Part shown: positions 16,599 to 25,800 of the stretch, one piece after another
Numbering within the stretch: position 1 is the stretch's first letter
How the letters are laid out: each line of letters opens with the position of its first letter
DNA from: Candidatus Poribacteria bacterium
Lineage (GTDB): Bacteria > Poribacteria > WGA-4E > PCPOR2b
Reading direction: 5' to 3'
Assembly (NCBI GenBank): GCA_028819845.1
Contig: JAPPKS010000030.1
Location: 62,001 to 126,000, forward strand
Length of the DNA stretch: 64,000 nt
Notes under the pieces: model-generated
The model's database searches: none
Told to the model about the DNA's origin: nothing
The model's input: the letters and a program-made list of their open reading frames with translations, nothing else
Program-made: the position numbers and the translations under genes

Positions 16599-17075
16599 AT
16601 GGGACGGTTGAATCAGAAGGATCGGATCGTGAAATTACTTCAACAATCCGTTAGCTCGGTTATCGCTGAAGGGCGAATCGGCAGTCCGGTATTCCTGCGG
16701 TGTATGGTGCAGATTACGTTAACCGGCGCAAGTGTTGTGAGCAGCATGGCGGCTGTGGCTGCCGCCGCAAATACTTGGATGCCGTCCGAACCGGAACGAA
16801 TTTACATTCCGGATAAAGCAGACGCAACGCAGATGACAGCGATGGTTCAATATGCCGGAGGACAGACCGCCATGCTCAGCCTTAATCGCACCCCAGCAGT
16901 GGGTGAAGCATCCGTGAACCTAATGCTAGTCGGAAATAAGGGTGTAATCCATCATGACACGCCTGGTGGGCGTCACCGCCGCATGCAGCCGCCGATTGAA
17001 TTCAGCGGCGGCGAGGACTTAATTACGCTGATAGAGACGGCAATCAATACCACAACCCCTGTAAAATTCAATTAG
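16599..17075 (+). CDS. Small Gfo/Idh/MocA-like protein of unknown function
   Basis: From the ATG at 16599 the product is 158 residues. The middle part (M-V-Q-Y-A-G-G-Q-T-A-M-L-S-L-N-R-T, then V-N-L-M-L-V-G-N-K-G-V-I-H-H-D) resembles the C-terminal substrate-domain sheet of Gfo/Idh/MocA oxidoreductases, where a G-T-K-G-x-[IV] turn is common. The NAD-binding Rossmann half is absent. The last residues (L-I-T-L-I-E-T-A-I-N-T) again resemble the family C-terminus. A full-length oxidoreductase lies downstream at 17499. It could be a stand-alone accessory protein or a truncated relative. The start is uncertain and no strong ribosome binding site was found. Confidence 0.68.
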   Translation: MGRLNQKDRIVKLLQQSVSSVIAEGRIGSPVFLRCMVQITLTGASVVSSMAAVAAAANTWMPSEPERIYIPDKADATQMTAMVQYAGGQTAMLSLNRTPAVGEASVNLMLVGNKGVIHHDTPGGRHRRMQPPIEFSGGEDLITLIETAINTTTPVKFN

Positions 17076-17498
17076 TAAGAAACCGAGTTTTGGCAGAAAC
17101 TCGGTTTCTATATTCGACATCACTTCCTTGCATAAGTTCTTGTAGGTTGGGTAGAGCGGTATCGGCGAAATGCGTATCATATTGTCTTTGCGTCTCGGTA
17201 ATGCGTGACGTTTGAAATCTCCTACGACAAAGCGAAACCCAACGCTTTTATGTCTCTCGTTATAAAAAAAGCGCTAGTCGTTTGTGTAGCGAAAGTAATC
17301 TCGGTCTTGTTCAACAAAATTCAAGACCTACAACGCCTCTGCGCTTACTCGGCGTAAATGACCATAGTCTTGTGCTCTAACGGAGCAGAATGTGATTCTT
17401 TAAACCGAGTTTTTTCCTTGAAAACTCGGTTTCTATACTCGACACAACCACCTTGCAAAAACCGACTGATCCAAACTAATCTGAGGGTGTAAACCTAA
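17076..17498. repeat. Intergenic region with two direct copies of a hairpin repeat
   Basis: A hairpin GAAACCGAGTTT-N6-AAACTCGGTTTC (17079-17108) is repeated as AAACCGAGTTTT-N7-AAAACTCGGTTT (17402-17432). Both copies are followed by similar flanks (CTATATTCGACATCAC and CTATACTCGACACAAC, then CCTTGCA). Between them lies a family C fragment (GTAGGTTGGGTAGAGCGG near 17143) and sequence without recognisable genes. The hairpins may act as terminators or mRNA-end stabilisers, but lack a clear U-tract. Confidence 0.75.
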
Positions 17499-18635
17499 AT
17501 GCCAATCCAAGAAAAATACGGCGTATTGCTCCTCGGCGGACTCCGGACGCACCAAGAAAATTACGCCCTTGGGTTTGCGGAAGATTCGCGCTGCCGCCTA
17601 ATCGCCGTGTCGGATGAACCTGATGCCCCATTGGAACGTATCGAACTCAATCGAGGTCTCGCAGAGGAATTGGAAATCCCCTATATCCGCAATCTCGGCG
17701 AAGCCTTAGCGCGCGATGATGTCCACATCGTCAGCGTCTGCGTCGAAACCGAACGGCGCGGCCGGGTCGCTGTCCAGTGCGCTCAAGCGGGAAAACACCT
17801 CTACCTGGATAAACCGCTGGCAAAAACTGTTGAAGACGCGCAAGCGATTGTCGCCGCGGTAAAACGCGCCGGTGTCCGGAGCCAGGTGTTCAGCAACGTG
17901 TACAGCCGATGGGCGGGCGCCGCTCGGCGAGCACTTGAAGGCGGTGAAATCGGCGAACTGCGCGCCATCCATTGCGATGTCTTGTTCGGTAAGGGTAATG
18001 CGGGTACCGCACCGGTAGGCCGCAAACGGATCGAAAAGCCGCATGTTGAGCGTTACACCTTCGTTGAGGCGAAGCGGGAGATGTTTGACATCGGCGTCTA
18101 TGCAGTGGCGATGGTGAATTGGCTCAGCCGAAAATCGGTCAAATCGGTCTTTGGAACCACGGCAAACTACTTCTTCAAAGAGCACTTGTCCTGCGATATC
18201 GAAGATCTCGGCGCGCTGGTGCTAACGCTGGACGACAGCGTGACTGCCACAGTTTCGGGAGGCCGCATCGGCTGGATGAGCCGCGGCGTACAGTGCCTGC
18301 ATCTAGTCGGAACCCGCGGGGTGTTGACCTTTGACGCTTGGCAGCCTCGGCTCGAGATTTTTGCGGATGAACCGTCCTTCCAACCGCCTCCGCCTCCCTC
18401 TGTGGATCCCATGAGCATGTGGGGCAGCACACAGCAGGACAAACCCCCGCCCAAACGCCCGTGGATCCCGCTCACGGTAGAACGCACCCAGCATTACGAT
18501 GCCCGCGCCTTCGTCGACTGTATCGAATCTGGGGTAGAAAGCGAGATGAACGCGGAGTTGGGGGCGCAATCCATCGCCGTCATTTCTGCAGGCTATCGCT
18601 CAGCAGCCAGCGGACAGGTCGTCGTCCTCTCGTAA
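17499..18635 (+). CDS. Gfo/Idh/MocA family oxidoreductase
   Basis: The 378-residue protein is an NAD(P)-dependent sugar or inositol dehydrogenase-like enzyme. The N-terminal Rossmann half (Y-G-V-L-L-L-G-G-L-R-T-H, then L-I-A-V-S-D-E-P) has a degenerate dinucleotide glycine motif. The characteristic Lys-Pro lies in L-Y-L-D-K-P-L-A-K-T near residue 108. The C-terminal half shows F-D-I-G-V-Y-A-V, the conserved G-x-Y region, and G-T-R-G-V-L-T-F-D. A GAGGG about 10 bases upstream supports the ATG. It follows the small Gfo/Idh-like gene at 16599 on the same strand, but a repeat-filled 420-base gap argues against a shared transcript. The substrate is unknown. Confidence 0.9.
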   Translation: MPIQEKYGVLLLGGLRTHQENYALGFAEDSRCRLIAVSDEPDAPLERIELNRGLAEELEIPYIRNLGEALARDDVHIVSVCVETERRGRVAVQCAQAGKHLYLDKPLAKTVEDAQAIVAAVKRAGVRSQVFSNVYSRWAGAARRALEGGEIGELRAIHCDVLFGKGNAGTAPVGRKRIEKPHVERYTFVEAKREMFDIGVYAVAMVNWLSRKSVKSVFGTTANYFFKEHLSCDIEDLGALVLTLDDSVTATVSGGRIGWMSRGVQCLHLVGTRGVLTFDAWQPRLEIFADEPSFQPPPPPSVDPMSMWGSTQQDKPPPKRPWIPLTVERTQHYDARAFVDCIESGVESEMNAELGAQSIAVISAGYRSAASGQVVVLS

Positions 18636-18720
18636 ATTGCGTCAACAGTCGGCAAAGAAGGTATGAGCGCTCCACCCATCGTCGGTAGAATCAAGCGGCG
18701 TCTAAAATCGCATTTCCGCG

Positions 18721-18749
18721 TTGACATTATCGGGCGGCAGTGATATATT
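18721..18749 (+). promoter_or_regulatory. Sigma-70-type promoter for the methyltransferase gene
   Basis: TTGACA (18721-18726), 17-base spacer, TATATT (18744-18749). It ends 59 bases before the ATG at 18809 and may drive the methyltransferase and the anti-sigma/STAS genes behind it. Confidence 0.7.
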
Positions 18750-18808
18750 TATCTCACGACGCAACGCGGTATCAACTGCGGCGAGGCTGCCCGCAAGGAA
18801 AATTTTTC

Positions 18809-19510
18809 ATGAAAGAAGATTGTACAATTCGTTCATGGGATAGAGTTGCCGACGACTGGGTGCAACATGTTGAAACGAACGACTATCGCAATGTGTTTCT
18901 GACGCCTGCTACGCTTGAGCGGCTTAATGACGTGTCTGGCAAGAGGATTCTCGACCTAGGGTGCGGCGAGGGAAGTTATTGCCGCGTACTCAAAAAACGG
19001 GGGGCGGATGTCACCGGAATTGACGGTAGTGAAAAGATGATTAACATCGCAGAGGCGCGCTCAGACAGTTCAATTAAGTTTCTGGTGCGAAATGCCAATG
19101 ATCTTGACGGAATCGTGGAAAACTCGTTTGAAATCGTCGTCGCTGCTATGAGTCTGATGGATGTAGAGGACTACGAAGGAAGTATTTCTGAAGTACGGCG
19201 CGTCCTAAAGGAGGGCGGTTTTCTGCTGATGAGCATTCTTCATCCCTGCTTTTCAGATCACTTTACGCATCGCCAAGCCTACTTCAATCGACACGTCTGG
19301 CACGAACATGTTACCACCGAATTTAGTCATCCCGTACTACGAAGGCACAAACCGCTATCGGACTTCATTAATCCGCTGGTTGACCAGGGATTTCGATTGA
19401 AACGCTTTCATGAACCCGTTCCGACCGATGAGCAGATACAAGCCGCGCCCCGATTAAAAAAACTTCGTCAGATTCCGCTGTTTCTTTTCATGGAATGGGA
19501 GAATCAGTAG
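18809..19510 (+). CDS. Class I SAM-dependent methyltransferase
   Basis: The 233-residue protein starts at 18809 after AAGGAAA; an in-frame start at 18740 overlaps the promoter and was rejected. Motif I I-L-D-L-G-C-G-E-G-S-Y binds S-adenosylmethionine, followed by the acidic residue in V-T-G-I-D-G-S-E-K. Motif IV-like V-V-A-A-M-S-L-M-D-V and the post-motif R-R-V-L-K-E-G-G-F-L-L are also present. It is a UbiE/Methyltransf_11-type small-molecule methyltransferase; the substrate is not evident. The anti-sigma-type gene begins 31 bases downstream, so the two may be co-transcribed. Confidence 0.9.
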   Translation: MKEDCTIRSWDRVADDWVQHVETNDYRNVFLTPATLERLNDVSGKRILDLGCGEGSYCRVLKKRGADVTGIDGSEKMINIAEARSDSSIKFLVRNANDLDGIVENSFEIVVAAMSLMDVEDYEGSISEVRRVLKEGGFLLMSILHPCFSDHFTHRQAYFNRHVWHEHVTTEFSHPVLRRHKPLSDFINPLVDQGFRLKRFHEPVPTDEQIQAAPRLKKLRQIPLFLFMEWENQ

Positions 19511-19541
19511 AATGTAATGTCTTGTATGAGGAGATTTTAGG

Positions 19542-19991
19542 GTGTCGAATCAAGTCAATCGCGAAGTCATTCTCATTATTCCAATGTTCCCGAACATTGA
19601 ACTCGCCGCGGCGCAAACCGCCTTTAGCCTCGCCGAAATGATGGATTTTGACGAAGACGATATTGATGAGATTCAACTCGCGATTATCGAAACTTGCATT
19701 AACGCCTTTGAGCACAGCAAAAGTGAGGACAATCGGGTCTCCATAAAATTTATCATGAGAGATAATGAGTTGGAACTGAAAATTACGGATTGCGGCGTCG
19801 GCTTTCGGCTCGATCATGCCAAGCCTGCAAAAATCGGCGAGGTCGGGTTAAAGAAACGCGGATGGGGACTGGAGATTATCCGGAACATGATGGACGAAGT
19901 CAGCATCGAAAGCAGCGATAAGGGAACGACTATTACCATGATTAAGCGGAAAATGGCTCCAATCCGAGGCGAGGCGATCTCCAACGCTTAA
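19542..19991 (+). CDS. Anti-sigma-factor-type serine kinase (GHKL ATPase, RsbW/SpoIIAB-like)
   Basis: The 149-residue protein uses a GTG start at 19542 with GAGGAG about 8 bases upstream. The HATPase fold is indicated by the N-box I-I-E-T-C-I-N-A-F-E-H-S, the G1 box I-T-D-C-G-V-G-F, and the G2-like R-G-W-G-L-E-I-I-R-N-M-M-D-E-V. Family members bind a sigma factor and phosphorylate a STAS antagonist. The STAS gene at 20023 follows after 31 bases, making a probable partner-switching pair. The N-terminus (residues 1-20) is slightly longer than in RsbW. No alternative sigma factor or PP2C phosphatase gene is near. Confidence 0.9.
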   Translation: MSNQVNREVILIIPMFPNIELAAAQTAFSLAEMMDFDEDDIDEIQLAIIETCINAFEHSKSEDNRVSIKFIMRDNELELKITDCGVGFRLDHAKPAKIGEVGLKKRGWGLEIIRNMMDEVSIESSDKGTTITMIKRKMAPIRGEAISNA

Positions 19992-20022
19992 AGACGGGGC
20001 ATCGAACGAGGAGTGACGGTAA

Positions 20023-20361
20023 ATGCGATTCAATCTTGTCACGCGAACAGAAGATTCTTACGCGGTGATTCAAACCGAGGGGTACTTGAACGGCCCCTCC
20101 GGCGAGAAACTTGCGGATACGGCGAAAGAACTCATAGCAGAAGGCTATACCAAACTTGTCATAAATCTTGAACAGACGCGGCTCATTAACAGCATTGGCA
20201 TCTCGATATTGATTGAGATTATCGAATTGATACACCAACAAGAGGGCGTCGTACACTTCTGCAGCTTGACACCGGTAATCCAGCGGACGTTCAAAATCAT
20301 GGGGCTAGTCCAACACGCCGGAATCTTCCCGAACGAAGGCGCCGCCATCGCCAATTTATAA
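20023..20361 (+). CDS. STAS-domain anti-sigma factor antagonist
   Basis: The 112-residue protein is a single STAS domain like SpoIIAA/RsbV. After the N-terminal strands (Y-A-V-I-Q-T-E-G-Y-L-N-G), L-V-I-N-L-E-Q-T-R-L-I-N-S-I-G-I-S-I-L carries the Ser that is normally phosphorylated. The preceding Asp of the usual D-S pair is Asn here. An AGGAG lies about 11 bases before the ATG. It is predicted to be the phosphorylation substrate and release partner of the kinase encoded just upstream. The Asp to Asn change is seen in some STAS proteins and does not by itself imply loss of function. Confidence 0.9.
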   Translation: MRFNLVTRTEDSYAVIQTEGYLNGPSGEKLADTAKELIAEGYTKLVINLEQTRLINSIGISILIEIIELIHQQEGVVHFCSLTPVIQRTFKIMGLVQHAGIFPNEGAAIANL

Positions 20362-20566
20362 CACCATGTCCAAACCGTCTCCCAGTCTAATCATATGGTC
20401 GAAAATAATTCGCGTGACCGCGCTGCCGGGTATGTTAGTACCCAGTCGGACAAGTAATTTACTACATTTCCGTAGGTGATTCGCACGGGTTACTGCTGTC
20501 GCCTTCACTGTTCAGCTGTCGCAACATGACAGAATGTGAACGCTGAAGTTTGAGTAGTTTCGTCCA

Positions 20567-20755
20567 ATGAAGGTTAGAAACCTCATTAAGTTGATTGAAA
20601 GGGATGGTTGGTATTTGGTTCGGACTCGGGGTAGTCACCGGCAGTTCCGACACCCGACCAAATTTGGCACTGTTACGGTTTCTGGAAAATTAGCACTGGA
20701 TGTGCCTATAGGTACACTGAACAGTGTTCTCAAACAAGCCCGCCTCAAAGACTAA
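20567..20755 (+). CDS. hicA: HicA-type mRNA interferase toxin
   Basis: The 62-residue protein is a YcfA/HicA-family double-stranded-RNA-binding-fold toxin. V-R-N-L-I-K-L-I-E-R-D-G-W, then R-T-R-G-S-H-R-Q-F-R-H-P gives the catalytic histidine (S-H), followed by a strand (G-T-V-T-V-S-G) and L-A-L-D-V-P-I-G-T-L-N-S-V-L-K-Q-A for the last helix. It cleaves mRNA unless bound by HicB, whose gene starts 13 bases downstream. Toxin first, antitoxin second is the usual hicAB order. It sits at the left border of the phosphorothioation island. Confidence 0.94.
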   Translation: MKVRNLIKLIERDGWYLVRTRGSHRQFRHPTKFGTVTVSGKLALDVPIGTLNSVLKQARLKD

Positions 20756-20768
20756 CTTGGAGGATTCC

Positions 20769-20984
20769 ATGCAATACCTCGTAATTTTTGAAAAAGGAGA
20801 GAATAGTTACGGAGCCTATGTGCCGGACTTACCCGGCTGCGCCGCAGTTGGAGAGACGATGGACGAGGCGCGCGGATTAATAACAGAAGCCATCCAATTC
20901 CATATTGAGGGTCTGCGTGAAGATGGTTGTGTTGTTCCACTGCCATCTTCAACCGTTGCATTTATTGATGTCGCTGCTGTCTGA
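20769..20984 (+). CDS. hicB: HicB-type antitoxin
   Basis: The 71-residue protein starts at 20769 with GGAGG 6 bases upstream. The degraded RNase H-like fold of HicB is visible: Q-Y-L-V-I-F-E-K-G-E-N-S-Y-G-A-Y-V-P-D-L-P-G-C-A-A-V-G-E-T and E-A-R-G-L-I-T-E-A-I-Q-F-H-I-E-G-L. It neutralises HicA. No C-terminal DNA-binding domain is attached, so autoregulation, if any, needs another factor. It is translationally close to hicA (20567-20755). Confidence 0.94.
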   Translation: MQYLVIFEKGENSYGAYVPDLPGCAAVGETMDEARGLITEAIQFHIEGLREDGCVVPLPSSTVAFIDVAAV

Positions 20985-21116
20985 TCGTCCGTAAACAACT
21001 ACTCCGCCGAAATGTGGTGTGATTTTAAACCGCATATAGTCACACAATAATGAATATTAGTAAAAACCCGAATTTGCGGCAATAATGTAAAACCTTTTCT
21101 GGTTGATGGGACGGCA

Positions 21117-22049
21117 ATGACGCAATATTCAAAATCTCCCCCAGAAAAAATCAAACCCTCCTTCTCCGGTCACGAAACTTTCCCGTTCCGCTACACTTGG
21201 TTAAAAAAAGGCGTTGACGCGGTGAAAAATGACCCCGCCGTCTTTAGCAGTGACCGCGCCACAATCACGCTCGGCGTCGGCAAGAACATGGTGCGTTCCA
21301 TTCGCCACTGGTGCATTACTGCGGGATTCATTCAGGCAAGTGCGGATCGTAAGCGTTTTGAACCGACCCCCCTCGGCAGCGCCATCTTCGCCGATGGCGG
21401 GTTCGACCCATACCTTGAGGACACCGCGACCCTCTGGCTAATCCACGCGCAACTAGCGGCGAACGCCGACCGCGCCACCACGTGGTATTGGGCGTTTGGT
21501 GTTTTTGCCCAGAGTGAGTTTGGGAAGAAGAAGTTTACCGCCGATCTGATGGATTGGTCTGAAAGGAGTGGAGCGAAACGAATCGCGGAAAATTCGATTA
21601 AACGCGATGTCGATTGCTTTCTCCGTACCTACGTCTCCTCTCGGCTAACACAAACTACGATTTTGGAAGATTCTTTCAACTGTCCGCTCGTTGAATTAAA
21701 TCTCATCTCCGATTCCGCCGACGAAACGACATTTCTATTTCATCGCGGACCAAAAGATTCGCTGCCGACCGAGGTTTTCGCCGCTGCACTGTCCCAATTC
21801 TGGGATTCTAATTTTTACGGTCGAAGTTCGCTTGCGTTAGGTGAAATTACATATTCACCAAAAAGCCCCGGCAAGATTTTTAAGCTGGACGTGGATTCCG
21901 TCGTCCAATATCTTGAGGAGGTCGAAACCCTCACCGACGGCGCCCTGCGCTACGACGAAACCGCAGGCTTAAAACAGGTCTACCGTGACCGAAAAATCTC
22001 CCCGATGAATCTACTGAGTAGGTACTACGGCAAAAGCTACAACAAATGA
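21117..22049 (+). CDS. DUF4007 protein, SspB-like phosphorothioation component
   Basis: The 310-residue protein begins K-P-S-F-S-G-H-E-T-F-P-F-R-Y-T-W-L-K-K-G, the hallmark of DUF4007. It continues I-T-L-G-V-G-K-N-M-V-R-S-I-R-H-W, P-T-P-L-G-S-A-I-F, and a W-x-I-H-A-Q-L region. As I recall it, the nickase SspB of SspABCD systems (single-strand DNA phosphorothioation) is of this family; that assignment is from memory. The C-terminus K-I-S-P-M-N-L-L-S-R-Y-Y is also typical. In this window it precedes SspC-, SspD- and SspE-like genes on the same strand, which supports the role. No catalytic residues could be assigned from sequence alone. Confidence 0.88.
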   Translation: MTQYSKSPPEKIKPSFSGHETFPFRYTWLKKGVDAVKNDPAVFSSDRATITLGVGKNMVRSIRHWCITAGFIQASADRKRFEPTPLGSAIFADGGFDPYLEDTATLWLIHAQLAANADRATTWYWAFGVFAQSEFGKKKFTADLMDWSERSGAKRIAENSIKRDVDCFLRTYVSSRLTQTTILEDSFNCPLVELNLISDSADETTFLFHRGPKDSLPTEVFAAALSQFWDSNFYGRSSLALGEITYSPKSPGKIFKLDVDSVVQYLEEVETLTDGALRYDETAGLKQVYRDRKISPMNLLSRYYGKSYNK

Positions 22050-22096
22050 ATTTTGCCCATGATAGAATCATTCATGAACCGACTTAGGTGGATGAT

Positions 22097-22285
22097 ATGA
22101 ACAAATATAGCGGTAGTAACTTTGATGATTTTCTCCGCGAAGACGGTATACTTGAGGAAGTATCAGAGCGTGCACGATTGCGGCTTTTAACACTGCAAAT
22201 CAAGGATAAAACGGCTGAGTCTCGCGACGAAGACGATACAGATTACAAGTTGAGAAACCACATCCGCGTAACGACGAACTGGTGA
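22097..22285 (+). pseudogene. Probable remnant of a HigA/XRE-type antitoxin
   Basis: A 62-residue frame starts at 22097 (AGGTGG 6 bases upstream). Residues 1-33 (N-K-Y-S-G-S-N-F-D-D-F-L-R-E-D-G-I-L-E-E-V) match the N-terminus of about 100-residue addiction-module antitoxins with a C-terminal helix-turn-helix. After T-L-Q-I-K the sequence diverges into an acidic tail and stops, so the helix-turn-helix is missing. It may be a truncated antitoxin gene or a small diverged gene. No toxin partner is adjacent. It lies between the SspB- and SspC-like genes. Confidence 0.55.
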
Positions 22286-22563
22286 TTGCGATTCTAGAAT
22301 GAATTACCTATCTTGTATGCACACCAAATCGCGGCGTTGTAAGAGGCATGCTAATCTTGGTAGGGCAGGACAAGGTAGAGAGAGCTACCGATTTTCAAGC
22401 CAATTAGAGGCGCATTCACGAGATTCGGACTTGACTCTCGAAAGCCGTACATTACAAAGATTCTCCCCCTTAACAAGCTTACGATTACCCACAAGTCCGC
22501 AAAGTCGGATAGGGTAGGGGTTTCCTCCCCTCATTCTTGAGGTAACCATGCTGTGAAGCACCT

Positions 22564-22622
22564 GTGGGAAGGGCTTCCTAGCCCTGATTATCTATCGGGA
22601 CAGGGATGTCCCTCCCACAGCG
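22564..22622. repeat. Family A cloverleaf palindrome (complete copy)
   Basis: Terminal arms CTGTGGGA (22564-22571) and TCCCACAG (22615-22622) enclose two hairpins: AGGGCT-TCCT-AGCCCT (22572-22587) and GGGACA-GGGA-TGTCCC (22599-22614). As single strand it could fold as a three-way junction. Other copies are at 13669, 15665 and 26677. Confidence 0.85.
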
Positions 22623-22656
22623 GGATGTCTTGTTGATTCATTACAATTATCATTCC

Positions 22657-22737
22657 CCTCCTTACCAAGGAGGGGTTAGGGGAGGTTGAATCGACGATTT
22701 GACAGACCCCCTCTAACTCCCCCTTGGCAAGGGGGAG
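22657..22737. repeat. Family B palindrome pair
   Basis: CCCCTCCTT-ACC-AAGGAGGGG (22657-22677) and CTCCCCCTTG-G-CAAGGGGGAG (22717-22737) lie 39 bases apart. Related units occur at 15806, 27479 and 38789-38902. Confidence 0.8.
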
Positions 22738-22820
22738 AATTTTTCTGTTTTATTCCCCTTCTTAATGAAGAGGATTAACCCAACCTACGGGAGCTGTGCG
22801 CTGTGTGGGAGAATCATTGA

Positions 22821-25800
22821 ATGTTTGCTCTCCACTCGCCACTCACCACTATGAACAAACCACTCTCCGAGCTCTTTCAGGTCACCGGGCGTTTTCGTAG
22901 ATCGGTTCACCTTGAACGTGACTTCTATGCCGAAAACTCGCTGGATGGCTACGTCGTAACCGTCACCGCACGCGAATCGTTGCGCCGTCTGATTTCCGCA
23001 CTTGAAAACGGTGCTGAGACCAAAGCTTGGTCGTTCACAGGCCCCTACGGCTCAGGCAAATCCGCATTCGCGCTTTTTGCCGCGAAACTGCTCGGAGACC
23101 CGGGTTCACCGGCGACCCAAAGCGCACTGAATCTGCTTGAACGCGGCGATATCTTCTTATGGGATCGGTTCGTCGAGGCGCGTAACAACCGGCGGAAGGA
23201 ACGGGGTTTCTGTCCTGTCCTTATCTCCGGCGAACGTGCTCCCATCACAACCAGTTTGCTGCGCGGACTAGTAAAAGGTCTCACCCAATTCGATAGTAAT
23301 GGCTCAGAGATTCGTTCGCTAATCTCCGAGGTCGACGCACGCTTGGACGCCGCGGCTAACGGAACCCTTCCCCCTGCGTCCGAAATCACAGGTCTTTTTG
23401 AATCGGCAACGGTACAGATTGGCGCTGCAGGCGGCGCTGGACTAATATTGGTCGTCGACGAGCTTGGCAAGTTCCTCGAATATGCGGCGCAACACCCGTC
23501 CCACGGGGACGTGTTCGTCCTGCAAAGCCTGGCGGAATTTGCATCGAGAAGCGAAGAAAGCCCTCTATTCTTGCTCACAATCCTCCATCAAGCCTTTGAA
23601 CATTATGCACAGCGAATGGGAGCATCGCAACGCGAGGAGTGGGCGAAAATTCAAGGCCGGTTCGAGGATGTCGCCTTCATGGAACCGGCGGAACAGGTGC
23701 TCCGCCTGATTGGAAACGCGATTGAAAGAGATGTTGTTGCGCCGCAGGATTTAGATCGTAGCGTTCTCGCCGATTCGGTCGACTTAGAACTCAAACCGCG
23801 CCAACTGAGTACCTCTGATTTTCTACAAATCCTTGAAAGCTGCCTGCCGCTTCACCCGACAGTTGCCCTCATGGTCGGATCGCTTTTTCGCCGATTCGCG
23901 CAAAACGAACGCTCACTGTTCGCCCTGCTCAACTCCGCCGAACCGCACGGACTCCAAGATTTTCTTGTAACCCATTCATATGACGGCAACCGGTTTCCGC
24001 TATTTTCACTCCCCGATTTGTACGACTATATCAACACCGCCCTTGGGAATCGCCTGTATACCGCTAGCGACGGCAAGAAATGGGCGGGGATTGAATCCGC
24101 CATCTCGCGATTGCCGAACCCATCGCCGATGACCGTGAAAATAATCAAAACCATCGGCCTTCTCGGCGTCGTCGGGGAGGTGAGCGCAAATCTGAAGTGC
24201 TCAAAGCCCCTACTCCGGTATGCGCTTGACGATGGCACGCATACTTTCTCTCAAGAATTTGAGCATGCAATGTCGGAATTGGTAAAGCGATCGATTGCGA
24301 TTTACCGCCGGTACAACGACGCCTATGCCCTCTGGGAAGGGAGCGACATCGACATTGAATCACGCCTCGCCGAAGCGGCAGCACAGTTTGATTTAAATCA
24401 AGGATTGGCGTCCACCATTTCGTCGCTGCTGCCGCCCCGACCGCTCATTGCCCGGCGGCATCTCCATCTGACTGGAACATTGCGGTATTTCGTGGTTCGA
24501 TACACTGACGTTGGACGGTTTGAATCCGATCTCGGAAAGCCTATAGAGGATGCCGACGGTATAATTCTCTATACGCTCCCTACAAGCGAATCTGAAGCCG
24601 AGTCGCTTGCGAAGAAAGTAGCCAAAGCGTCCGTCGCCGATCGAAACGATGTTATCGTCGCGATTCCTCGTTCCATCGGTCTCTTGCAGGAGGCTGTCGT
24701 TGAACTAGCGCGTTTGCGCTGGGTTAAAGATAAAACACCCGAACTCGATGGCGACGCTACGGCGCGCCGCGAACTCGCGGCGCGCACGACGGAGGCGGAA
24801 CGTGCCGTATCTGACCAGTTGACATCCCTCTTCGGTTCAAACATCGCCGCACAGGATGGAGGAAAATGTATTTGGTATTATGGCGGCAATGCAATACCGA
24901 TTGCTACAAGGCGAGATTTGAACGCACTTCTTTCCAAAATATGCGATAGCGTGTACCACAAAGCACCAATTATCCGTAACGAACTCATCAATCAACGTCG
25001 TCTGTCTCACTCCGCCTCACGGGCGCGAAAAATGCTAATTGCCGCAATGCTTGAGCGCGCAGATCAAGCGAACCTCGGTATCGACGGCTATCCGCCGGAA
25101 ATGAGCGTTTACCTCTCACTACTATCGGACACCGGTATACATCGCAACGAGTCGGGTGAATGGGGGTTTCACCCGCCAAAAACAGATAACGACGGCAGGA
25201 TGTCTTATACTTGGTCAACGATTGAGACGTTTCTTGATGAATGTGAGATGGAGCGTCAATGTATCTCAAAGCTCTACGACCGTTTAGAAAAACCGCCAAT
25301 CGGTTTGCGAAATGGACCTATACCAATCCTGCTGTGCTCAGTTTTGCTGCATTACGAATCCGAAATCGCACTTTACGAAGATGGTTCCTTTGTCACGGAC
25401 ATCTCGTCCGCCGTTTTTGAGCGGATAATCAAGTCGCCGGAGAAATTTGAACTCAAGCGTTTCCGCATGAGCGGAATTCGATCAGAGGTGTTCACGCAAT
25501 TCTTGGGACTGCTTTCACAACCGCCGCCCCTAACGGGACCGCCGAGCTTGTTAGCTGTCGTTAAGCCGCTCGTCCGTTTCGTCGCCAAACTGCCGCGGTA
25601 CACGATGCTCACTCAAGAACTGAGCTGCGAAGCAATCGAATTGCGGAAAACCATAAGCGATGCGCGAGAACCCGACACACTTCTGTTCGTTCAATTGCCT
25701 CAAGCACTCGGGTTTGATGCGTTCGGTCCTTACGAAGAAATGGATTCAACGACTGTTGGCAGATTTTTCAATACATTGCGTAGAGAATTGTCTCAGCTAA

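Larger units (their letters stand above)
22286..22820. repeat. 535-base repeat cluster between the SspB- and SspC-like genes
   Basis: No gene is supported. It contains a complete family A cloverleaf element (22564-22622), two family B palindromes (22657-22677 and 22717-22737) and a family C end (AACCCAACCTACGGGAG near 22777). The stretch interrupts what would normally be a compact operon. Confidence 0.75.

Noticed and set aside
20385-20566. Possible att site or small RNA before hicA
   Set aside because: No direct repeat partner of useful length was found at the right side of the island, and no hairpin/terminator pair was seen.
22299-22517. 72-residue frame in the SspB-SspC gap
   Set aside because: Arg/Ser-rich without homology, leading into palindromic repeats.
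23045-23578. 177-residue minus-strand frame
   Set aside because: Antisense to the SspC-like ATPase, with low-complexity composition.
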